Assembly: GCA_042408595.1 (NCBI GenBank)
Contig: JBHOQX010000041.1
Coordinates: 32,508 to 96,507 of the forward strand
Direction of reading: 5' to 3'
Length of the DNA stretch: 64,000 nucleotides
Origin: JBHOQX01 sp042408595
GTDB lineage: Bacteria; Chloroflexota; Chloroflexia; Chloroflexales; Roseiflexaceae
The notes below the pieces were generated by a model, which saw only the letters and a program-made list of their open reading frames with translations, was not told the origin of the DNA and made no database searches. Position 1 is the first letter of the stretch; every line of letters begins with the position of its first letter. A program made the position numbers and the translations under genes. Positions 44,178 to 51,510 of this stretch are shown here, piece after piece.

Positions 44178-45701
44178 ATGTACGTCGGTGACTGGCTGGG
44201 GCGCCGCGCCCTGCTGACGCCGCGCAAGACTGCGCTGGTGGATGCCGCCGCCGGCGCGCGCTACAGCTACGCCGGGCTGAACGCCCGCGCCAACCGGGCC
44301 GCCCACCTGCTGCGCCACCAGCTCGGCATCGCCGCCGGCGACCGGGTGGCGATCCTCGCGCCCAACCGGATCGAACAGCTCGACCTGATCTTCGCCTGCG
44401 GCAAGCTCGGCGCGATCGCCGTGCCGCTCAACTGGCGCCTGACGCCGCCCGAGCTGGCCGCGATCCTGCACGACTGCACGCCGCGGGCACTGGCCTACGC
44501 CCCGGAATACGCGGCGGTGGCCGCCGGGCTCTGCGCGGGGCCGGAGCGACCCCGACTGCTGGCGCTCGGCGTCGCGGCGGGGGCGGACGTGGCGCTGGCC
44601 GCGGCCTACGAGGCACCGGGCGAGGCCCCGGCGGTCGAGAGCCCGGTCGAGCCGGAGGACCCGGCGCTGATCCTCTACACCTCGGGCACCACCGGCCGGC
44701 CGAAAGGGGCCGTCCTGTCGCACCGGATGCTGGTCTGGAACTCGATCAACACGATCGTCGGCTGGGAGCTGTCGGCGCAGGACGTGACGATCACCCACAC
44801 GCCGCTGTTCCATACCGGCGGCCTCAATGTGCTGACCCTGCCGCTGATCCACTGCGGCGGGACGGTGGTGCTGGCCGAGAGGTTCGACCCGGCGCGCTGC
44901 CTGGAGCTGATCGCCGCCGAGCGGGTGACGGTGCTGTTCGCCGTGCCGACCATGTTTCAGATGATGCTCGACGCTCCCGGTTTCGCCCGGGCCGATCTGT
45001 CATCGGTGCGGTTTTTCATCAGCGGGGGCGCGCCCTGCCCGGCGGCGCTGATCCGTGCCTACCAGGCCCGCGGCGCGCCGTTCCGCCAAGGCTACGGGCT
45101 GACCGAGGTCGGGCCGAACTGCTTCACGCTGCAACCGGAGGACGCAATCCGCAAGGCCGGCTCGGTCGGCGTGCCGAACATGCATCTCGACGCGCGGATC
45201 GTGGACGACGCGGGCCGCGACCTGCCGCCCGGCGCGGTCGGCGAGCTGATCCTGCGCGGCCCGGTCGTCTGTTCCGGCTATTGGAACAACCCCGATGCCA
45301 CCGCCGCGGCGCTGCGCGACGGCTGGTTCTACACCGGCGACCTGGTGCGGCGCGACCCGGACGGCTATTATTTTGTCGTGGACCGCAAGAAAGAGATGTT
45401 CATCAGCGGCGGGGAGAATATCTACCCGGCGGAAGTCGAGAACGTCCTGTCCGCCCACCCGGCGGTCGCCGAGGTGGCGGTGATCGGTGTGCCCGACCCG
45501 ACGTGGGGCGAGGTCGGCCGGGCGGTGGTGGTGCTCCGGCCCGGCCAGCAGGCGACCGCCGCCGAGTTGCTGGCGTTCTGCCGCGAGCAGCTCGCCCGCT
45601 ACAAAATCCCCAAATCGGTGGTGTTCGCCGGGGAGCTGCCGCACCACGCCACCGGCAAGATCGCCAGGCAGGAGGTGCGCGCGCGCTACGGCGGGCCGTG
45701 A
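44178..45701 (+). CDS. AMP-dependent acyl-CoA ligase
   Basis: The 507-residue adenylate-forming enzyme activates a carboxylic acid to its CoA thioester. Motifs are complete: ILYTSGTTGRPKGAVLSH (P-loop), YGLTEVGPN, YTGDLVRRDPDGYYFVVDRKK, GENIYPAEVENVL and the catalytic Lys in HHATGKIARQE. It is most like fatty-acid/aryl-CoA ligases of the FadD3/benzoate type. ATG 44178 follows AAGGAG closely. It is last in the operon of hydrolase and Liv importer, which suggests import, hydrolysis and activation of the same substrate class. Confidence 0.9.
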   Translation: MYVGDWLGRRALLTPRKTALVDAAAGARYSYAGLNARANRAAHLLRHQLGIAAGDRVAILAPNRIEQLDLIFACGKLGAIAVPLNWRLTPPELAAILHDCTPRALAYAPEYAAVAAGLCAGPERPRLLALGVAAGADVALAAAYEAPGEAPAVESPVEPEDPALILYTSGTTGRPKGAVLSHRMLVWNSINTIVGWELSAQDVTITHTPLFHTGGLNVLTLPLIHCGGTVVLAERFDPARCLELIAAERVTVLFAVPTMFQMMLDAPGFARADLSSVRFFISGGAPCPAALIRAYQARGAPFRQGYGLTEVGPNCFTLQPEDAIRKAGSVGVPNMHLDARIVDDAGRDLPPGAVGELILRGPVVCSGYWNNPDATAAALRDGWFYTGDLVRRDPDGYYFVVDRKKEMFISGGENIYPAEVENVLSAHPAVAEVAVIGVPDPTWGEVGRAVVVLRPGQQATAAELLAFCREQLARYKIPKSVVFAGELPHHATGKIARQEVRARYGGP

Positions 45702-45837
45702 CCGGCGGCCTTGCTGCGTTCCGCTGGTGCGGCGTGTCGCGCCGGCCGCATCAGCACGCGGTTGCTGCCCCCCGCCCCCGCGGTCGCGAAGGAGGGCGGA
45801 CCGCTCCGGGCTTCCATCGTTCACCCACGCGCCAGCA

Positions 45838-47118
45838 CTACGTCACCGCCGCCCGCTCCGCCGGGTAGCGCAGATACACCCCATCCGCCACGGCGCGGCG
45901 GACGCGCTCGACCGCCTCCCACACCTCGGCGAAGGTCGTGTAGAGCGGCGCCAGGCCCAGGCGGATGTTGTCCGGCTCGCGGAAATCCGGCAGGACGCCG
46001 AGCGCGTCGATCAGCGCCCGGTTGATCTGGTAGCCGTGCGGGTGCCGGATGCTGACATGCGAGCCGCGCCGTTCCGGGTCGCGTGGCGAGCCGAGCGTGA
46101 AGCCGAGCGGGGCCAGGCGCGCGTCGAACAGGGCGATCAGGTACTCGCCCAGCAACACCGACTTGCGCCGCAGCCGCTCGGCCCCGGCCTCCAGCAGCAG
46201 ATCGAGCGCCGGCTCGACGGCGAGCAGCGAGAGGATCGGCGGGGTGCCGGCCAGGAAGCGAGCGACCCCTGCCGCCGGCTCGTAGCGCGTGTCGAACGCG
46301 AACGGCGCGCGCTGGCCGAACCAGCCCCAGATCGGCGAGCGCGCCGCCTCCTGGAGCTCGCGGCGGACGTACAGGAACGCCGGTGCACCCGGCCCGCCGT
46401 TCAGGTATTTGTAGGTGCAGCCGACCGCCAGGTCCGCGCCCCAGTCGTCCAGCGCCACGGGCACCGCCCCGGTCGAGTGGCTCAGGTCCCACAGCATCAG
46501 CGCGCCGGCCCGGTGCGCCAGCGCCGTCACCGCCGCCCCGTCGTAGCGAAAGCCGCTCTTGAAGGCGACATGCGACAGCATCACCAGCGCCGTCCGTTCG
46601 TCGATCGCCTCGGCCAGCGCCCGCTCGCTCACCGTCAAGTCGCCGTCGTCCGAGGCGACCAGCCGCAGCTCGTGCCGCCCGCCGAGCAGGTCGATGCAGC
46701 CCTGAGCGATATAGAGGTCAGAAGGGAAGTTCAGCGTGTCGCTGACGATCACATGCCGGTCAGGGCGCAGCGCGAGCGCCGCCATCAGCAGCTTGAACAG
46801 GTTGACCGAGGTCGAGTCGCAGGCGAGCACCTGGCCGGGGGCCGCGCCGACCAGCCGGCCCAGCTTTTCGCCGATGCGGGCCGGGGCCTCGTACCAGCCG
46901 TTCCCCCACCCGCGCACCAGCCCGCCGCCCCACTCGCCGGCGATCACGTCGCGCAGCCGCTCCGACGTCCGGCGCGGCAGCCGCCCGAGCGAGTTGCCGT
47001 CGAGGTAGATCAGCGCCGGGTCGTCGATCACAAACGCATCGCGGAAGGCCGCGAGCTCATCTCCGGCGTCCAGTCGGGCCGCGCCAGCGCGCGAAAGATC
47101 GAAGGCGAGGTCAGCCAT
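45838..47118 (-). CDS. kynU: Kynureninase
   Basis: This 426-residue PLP enzyme cleaves kynurenine to anthranilate and alanine. It shows YLDGNSLGRLPRRT, GWYEAPARIGEKLG, DSTSVNLFKLLMAAL, LWDLSHSTGAVPV and the Schiff-base Lys237 in GCTYKYLNGGPGAPAFLYV, all specific to kynureninases. ATG 47118 follows AAGGAG. No tryptophan dioxygenase or formamidase gene is adjacent. It is convergent with the acyl-CoA ligase gene. Confidence 0.93.
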   Translation of the reverse strand: MADLAFDLSRAGAARLDAGDELAAFRDAFVIDDPALIYLDGNSLGRLPRRTSERLRDVIAGEWGGGLVRGWGNGWYEAPARIGEKLGRLVGAAPGQVLACDSTSVNLFKLLMAALALRPDRHVIVSDTLNFPSDLYIAQGCIDLLGGRHELRLVASDDGDLTVSERALAEAIDERTALVMLSHVAFKSGFRYDGAAVTALAHRAGALMLWDLSHSTGAVPVALDDWGADLAVGCTYKYLNGGPGAPAFLYVRRELQEAARSPIWGWFGQRAPFAFDTRYEPAAGVARFLAGTPPILSLLAVEPALDLLLEAGAERLRRKSVLLGEYLIALFDARLAPLGFTLGSPRDPERRGSHVSIRHPHGYQINRALIDALGVLPDFREPDNIRLGLAPLYTTFAEVWEAVERVRRAVADGVYLRYPAERAAVT

Positions 47119-47160
47119 GGTCGCTCCTTGGCGCAACCCGGTGCGCCCGCTGATCGCCAT

Positions 47161-47187
47161 CCACCGTCCATCGTCCGCCGTCCGTCA
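47161..47187. repeat. Heptad tract at the 3' end of the recombinase gene
   Basis: CACCGTCC leads into GTCCATC, GTCCGCC and GTCCGTC in exact 7-bp phase, the same words as at 3041-3070. The tract runs into the stop codon of the recombinase gene. Confidence 0.75.
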
Positions 47188-48216
47188 CCCCTCCGGGTCG
47201 GGCGCGAACTGGTCGTGCAGTTCCTGCAGGCGGTCGTCGGTATGGCGGGCGTAGTACTGCTCGGTGATGCGGGTGTTGGCGTGGCCGAGCAGCGCCGAGA
47301 CCTCGGAGAGCTGCGCGCCCTCGTTCAGCAGCCAGGTGGCGACGAAATGGCGGAAGGTGTGCGGCGTGACCGCCCGCAGCGCCTGCGCCTCGCGCCGCTG
47401 GCCTTCGGCCTCCAGCCGGTCGGCCAGCCCGTAGGCGGCGTTCGTCACGACGACCCAGGCGGCCGTGCGGGTGAGGCGGCCGCCGGCCCCGCGCGGCCCG
47501 TGCGAGATGAACAGCGCCCGCGCCTCCGGAAAAGCGACACGCCGCAGCGCCAGGTAGCGCCCGAGCGCCCGCTGCGCGTGCGGCCGCAGAAAGACCGCCC
47601 GCCGCCGCCCCCCCTTGCCGAGCACCTGCACCCGCGCCGCGACCGTTCCATCATCGGCGCGCACGTCGCGCACGTCCAGATCGAGCAGCTCGGAGATGCG
47701 CGCGCCGGTGGAGAAGAGCGTGTGGAGCAGCGCGGCGTTGCGCAGCGCGTTCAGCCGCTCGCGCTCGGCGCGGCTGCCCGGCGCGCCGGCGGGCGGCTCG
47801 GCGTCGTAGAAGCCGACCAGCCGGCGCAGGTCCGGCACGTCCGGCGCACGGCCGGCGGGGGCGCGGGGCAGGGCGTCGCGCAGGTGCATCCGCAGCAGCG
47901 CCAGGTCGCAGGGCAGATCGCCGCGGTCGGCCAGGAACTTGCAGACCGCCAGCGCGCCGTGGCTATAGGTCTGGGCGGTGCCGTCGGCGGCGCGCTGGAG
48001 CGAGTCGATCCAGCGGCCCAGGTCGGCCGGGGCGATCTCGGCGACGGTGCGCTTGCCCTGTCGCCCGGCCCACAGGCAGAAGGAGCGCCAGCCGTCGAGG
48101 TAGGACTCGATCGTATGCTCGGCCAGCGGCTTGCGACGGGCGCGCTGGGCAGCGGCCCAGGCCGCCCCGGCCCCGGCCAGCGTCAACGGCGGGTTGTCGT
48201 CACGTGGTTCGCTCAT
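47185..48216 (-). CDS. Tyrosine recombinase (XerC/D-like integrase)
   Basis: This 343-residue site-specific recombinase has an N-terminal SAM-like core-binding domain and a catalytic domain with TGARISELL (first Arg), VLGKGGRRRAVFL (Lys), TPHTFRHFVATWLL (His-x-x-Arg), LLGHANT (His) and ITEQYYARH with the nucleophilic Tyr. All residues are present, so it should be active. It might be the chromosomal Xer enzyme or belong to a lost mobile element; no att sites or phage genes are seen nearby. Confidence 0.85.
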   Translation of the reverse strand: MSEPRDDNPPLTLAGAGAAWAAAQRARRKPLAEHTIESYLDGWRSFCLWAGRQGKRTVAEIAPADLGRWIDSLQRAADGTAQTYSHGALAVCKFLADRGDLPCDLALLRMHLRDALPRAPAGRAPDVPDLRRLVGFYDAEPPAGAPGSRAERERLNALRNAALLHTLFSTGARISELLDLDVRDVRADDGTVAARVQVLGKGGRRRAVFLRPHAQRALGRYLALRRVAFPEARALFISHGPRGAGGRLTRTAAWVVVTNAAYGLADRLEAEGQRREAQALRAVTPHTFRHFVATWLLNEGAQLSEVSALLGHANTRITEQYYARHTDDRLQELHDQFAPDPEG

Positions 48217-48303
48217 CGTTCAGCTCAGCAGCGCTGATTGTAGCACGCCGGCCGCGATTCAGCGCAACATCAGGATAGTCGGGCGGCGCCATGCGCGATC
48301 CGG

Positions 48304-50658
48304 CTACTGCCGCGCGGCCCGCACTGCTGCCGCCGCGTCCACCTCGCCCGCGCCGAAGGTGTTGTTCGGCAGTGCGCCCGGGCGCAGGTCGCAGCCAGGG
48401 GTCGTCTCACGCAACGGGCGGGCGGTCTTGAGCAGCAGGCGCTCGACGGCGTCCGGCGCGCCGGCCAACTGCGGCTGGGCCGAGATCACCAGCGCGGCCA
48501 CGCCGGTGACGTGCGGCCCGGCCATGGAGGTACCCGAGGCCCGCGCGTACCCGCCGCCCGGCACGCTGGAGCGGATGCCCACCCCCGGCGCGCTGATGTC
48601 CGGCTTGACGCGCCCGCTGCCGTCGGCGGTCACCGGGCCGCGGCTGCTGAACGGCGCGATCTGCTCGCCCTCGTCCACCGGCGTCGCCGGGTCGTCCCGG
48701 TTGAGCGCGCCGACCGCCAGCACCGAGTCGTACAGCGCCGGCGCGACATCCACCGTCGAGCAGGCCGGCCCGTCGTTGCCGGCGCTCACGACCATCAGGA
48801 TGCCAGCGGCGCGCATGTGGTCCATCGCTAGTTCGAGCGTGCGCGGCTCGCAACCCTCCTCATCCGGGCAGCCCCACGAGTTGTTGACCACCATCGGCGC
48901 GCGGGCCGGGTCGCCATCGCTGAACGGGTCACCGCCGTGCGGGTAGGGCGCGAGGAAGAACTCCATGCACTCGGTGTAGGCGGCGGGGTTGCCCAGACCG
49001 TCGCGCATGTTGCGGCAGCCGATCCAACGGGCGGCCGGCGCGATGCCGATCCGGTGGCCGCGGCCGTCGTCGCCGAGGATCGTGCCCATTGTGTGCGTCC
49101 CGTGGCCGCTGTCGTCGAACGGGGCGGCGCTGTCGTCCCAGGCGTCGTGCCAGTGGTAGTCGTGGCTGGCGCGCGCACCGTCCCAGCCGGCATATTGCGC
49201 CCGCAGCGCCGGGTGCTGCCAGTCGTAGCCGGTATCCGCTCCGGCGACCAGCACACCCTGGCCACGCGCGCCGCTGGCCCAGGCCGCTGGGACGCCGATC
49301 CGCTCCAGGCTCGGCTCGATTCCGTCGCCGCCGCCGCCGGGGCTGACCGCCGCGGCGCGCAGGTCGGCGGTGAGGAAGCGGTAGGCGCGAGCGTTCGGGT
49401 TGCGGTCGATCCGCGCCACATCCGGCCGACCGGCGAAACGCGCGGCGAGGTCCGGCCGGCCATCCACGCGGATCATGTTCACCAGGTAGTACGGGCGGTA
49501 CTTCGCGCCGAGCCGGTCCAACTCGGCGCGGATCGGACCCTGCGTGCGCTGTGCGGTGGCGATCAGTTCGCGGCGCACCGCGCGCAGCCGCTCCATCCGG
49601 TCGGCGATGCGTGCCGCGCTGCCGAGGTCGGCCTGCTGCTTGAGCACGATCACGAAGCCATCCTCGTGGATGCCAGGTTGGCCGAGGCCGATATACAGCG
49701 CGGCGACTGCCAGCCACAGCCCGCCGGCCGCCAGCGCCGGCCCGTGTGCCGCGCGGGTTCCGCTCGCGGCACCGCCGCGGCGCCACGCCAGCAGCAGCCC
49801 ACCGCCGAACAGGAGCGCCAACAGCCCCATGCCGAGATGCGCCGCGGTGATCGTCAGGTTCGGGTCGAGGCGCGGGTCGATGAACAGGAGCGGCGCGCCG
49901 CGGTAGACGAAGGCCAGCAGCATCACGGCGGGGAGCGATCCACCCGCCAGGCGCAGCGCGCCGAACAGCAGGCCGGGCGCCAGCGCGCCGAGCGCAGCAT
50001 CGGCGGGGGCGGCGGACGCGCCCGGCAGCCCGGCCATCACCAGCGCGCCGACCGCCACGCTCCACACCACCGCCCGAACGCACCCGCCGGCCGCGGCGAA
50101 GACCACGCCGCGCAGCAGCAGTTCGAGCGCCACGGCCAGCAGAAGCGTCTGCGCCAGCGCCGCGGCCGTCTGCGCCGAGGAGCCGAGGGAACCGATGACC
50201 ACCCACGGCGCGGCGAACGGCGCGGCCAGGGCGAGCGCGCTCAGGGCCGGGCGCGCGCCCGCGCCGCCCAGCCCGGCGGCCCGCAGCCCTTCGGCGAGCG
50301 CCGCGAGATAGCCGCCCCGCAGGCCACGCCACCAAGCCAACAGCGGCGCAGCAACCAGCGCCAGATACGCGAGCGTGACCAGGAATTCGGCAAGCGCGCT
50401 GTAGGGGCGCAGCGCGCTGCGTCCGATTTCCGACACCGCCACGAACCCCGCCGTCGCCGCCAGCCCAAAGGCCGCCGCGCCCGTCGCGCGGAAGCGACCG
50501 CGCCACGCCAGAATGGCAAGCGGCAGGAACAGCGCCAGCCGCGCCAGCAGCGGCCCGACGACCGGCCACGGCGCGGCCGACCAGCCGGCAGCGGCGAACC
50601 AGACGAGCAGCAGCGCCGGCGCGAGCCAGCGGTCAACGAACCGGATAGCCGAATCCAT
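48304..50658 (-). CDS. Polytopic membrane protein fused to an S8 subtilase
   Basis: The 784-residue protein has about ten hydrophobic helices in residues 1-320. A short I9-like prodomain follows (FVIVLKQQADL) and then a subtilisin domain. The triad is Asp475 (GADTGYDWQHP), His519 (GHGTHTMG) and Ser711 (GTSMAGPHV), with the oxyanion Asn in VVSAGNDGPAC. The membrane part contains VALELLLRGVVF (Glu179, Arg183) and LLFGALRL, which resemble CPBP-protease motifs with the first Glu and the His lost. The catalytic domain is expected outside the membrane. Confidence 0.85.
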   Translation of the reverse strand: MDSAIRFVDRWLAPALLLVWFAAAGWSAAPWPVVGPLLARLALFLPLAILAWRGRFRATGAAAFGLAATAGFVAVSEIGRSALRPYSALAEFLVTLAYLALVAAPLLAWWRGLRGGYLAALAEGLRAAGLGGAGARPALSALALAAPFAAPWVVIGSLGSSAQTAAALAQTLLLAVALELLLRGVVFAAAGGCVRAVVWSVAVGALVMAGLPGASAAPADAALGALAPGLLFGALRLAGGSLPAVMLLAFVYRGAPLLFIDPRLDPNLTITAAHLGMGLLALLFGGGLLLAWRRGGAASGTRAAHGPALAAGGLWLAVAALYIGLGQPGIHEDGFVIVLKQQADLGSAARIADRMERLRAVRRELIATAQRTQGPIRAELDRLGAKYRPYYLVNMIRVDGRPDLAARFAGRPDVARIDRNPNARAYRFLTADLRAAAVSPGGGGDGIEPSLERIGVPAAWASGARGQGVLVAGADTGYDWQHPALRAQYAGWDGARASHDYHWHDAWDDSAAPFDDSGHGTHTMGTILGDDGRGHRIGIAPAARWIGCRNMRDGLGNPAAYTECMEFFLAPYPHGGDPFSDGDPARAPMVVNNSWGCPDEEGCEPRTLELAMDHMRAAGILMVVSAGNDGPACSTVDVAPALYDSVLAVGALNRDDPATPVDEGEQIAPFSSRGPVTADGSGRVKPDISAPGVGIRSSVPGGGYARASGTSMAGPHVTGVAALVISAQPQLAGAPDAVERLLLKTARPLRETTPGCDLRPGALPNNTFGAGEVDAAAAVRAARQ

Positions 50659-50742
50659 GGAAAACCCGTGATGTCTCTGCGAGGAAGCGAGTCATGTCAG
50701 GTGTAGTGTAGCACACCGGCGGGGCGCATGGGGTGCGCCGCC

Positions 50743-50767
50743 GAACTATTCCGGCACGGGGGGCGTA
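50743..50767 (+). promoter_or_regulatory. Candidate ECF-type promoter upstream of the sigma gene
   Basis: GAAC at 50743 and CGTA at 50764 are separated by 17 bp; ECF sigma factors typically recognise AAC-containing -35 and CGT-type -10 elements at this spacing. A TATAGT at 50766-50771 overlaps as an alternative housekeeping -10. Autoregulation is inferred. Confidence 0.4.
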
Positions 50768-50775
50768 TAGTTTGT

Positions 50776-50905
50776 TCGGACGAAGGACGGGGGACAGACG
50801 GAGGACGAACCACGGAAGACGAAGGACGAACGCAAGCCCGTCAGGACCACGGTCGTACCGTACCCATGAACCTGCTTTCGTCCTTCGTCCTCCGTCCTTC
50901 GGCCG
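50776..50905. repeat. Large inverted heptad element in the sigma-factor leader
   Basis: The left arm parses as GGACGAA, GGACGGG, GGACAGA and so on; the right arm near 50877-50904 reads GTCCTTC, GTCCTCC, GTCCTTC. The arms are complementary (GAAGGACGA with TCGTCCTTC). The core 50824-50859 is related to 20148-20185. It can form a long hairpin in the leader of the sigma-factor mRNA. Confidence 0.78.
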
Positions 50906-50922
50906 CCTCCGACGGAGCAGCT

Positions 50923-51510
50923 ATGGCAGCAGGCATCGACACACGCACCGCGCAACTGGTCCAGGCGGCGCAGCACGGCGACGGTGAGGCGTTCGCGGCG
51001 TTCTATGAGCGCTACGGCGCGCTCGTCTACCGCACGGCGTACCTGCTGCTCGGCGAGGCTGGCCGCGCCGAGGACGCGACGCAGGAGGTCTGGCTGCGGG
51101 TGTATCGCGCCCTGGGCAGCTACCGGCCGGAGCGCGGCGCGTTCACCACCTGGCTCCATGCGCTGACGGTCAACGCCTGCCTGAACGACCGCCGCCGCCG
51201 CTGGTTCGGCTGGCTGTCGCTCGAGCGGGCGCGCGACGCGGGCGCCGAGCCGCCCGGGGTCGGGCCGCCGCCGATCGAGCGGCTGCTCCAGAACGACGAG
51301 CAGCGGCGCATCTGGCGCACGGTACAGGCGCTGCCGTTCAAGCTGCGCGTCGCGGTCGTCCTGCGCTACTACCACGACCTGCGCTACGCTGAGATCGCCG
51401 AGGCGCTGGAATGCCCGGTCGGCACGGTGCGCTCGCGGCTGCACGCCGCCCACGAGCGGCTGCGGCGCGCGCTGGCTGCGGAGGGAGACGATGAGCTTTT
51501 CCGAGATTGA
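50923..51510 (+). CDS. ECF-type RNA polymerase sigma factor
   Basis: This 195-residue sigma-70 family protein has region 2 (FAAFYERYGALVYRTAYLLL, then AEDATQEVWLRVYRALGSY) and region 4 (RVAVVLRYYHDLRYAEIAEA and CPVGTVRSRLHAAHERLRRA), with no region 3. ATG 50923 has GGAG upstream; the frame further upstream is repeat-derived. It overlaps the next gene by 20 bp, a typical sigma/anti-sigma arrangement. Confidence 0.92.
   Translation: MAAGIDTRTAQLVQAAQHGDGEAFAAFYERYGALVYRTAYLLLGEAGRAEDATQEVWLRVYRALGSYRPERGAFTTWLHALTVNACLNDRRRRWFGWLSLERARDAGAEPPGVGPPPIERLLQNDEQRRIWRTVQALPFKLRVAVVLRYYHDLRYAEIAEALECPVGTVRSRLHAAHERLRRALAAEGDDELFRD

Noticed and set aside
47185..48216. Integrated mobile element marked by the tyrosine recombinase
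   Set aside because: No phage, plasmid or transposition genes, tRNA target or direct repeats flank it; it may be a housekeeping Xer-type enzyme.
45487..48237. Plus-strand frame of about 900 codons spanning the kynureninase and recombinase genes
   Set aside because: It is antisense to two motif-complete genes and has no family-like pattern of its own.
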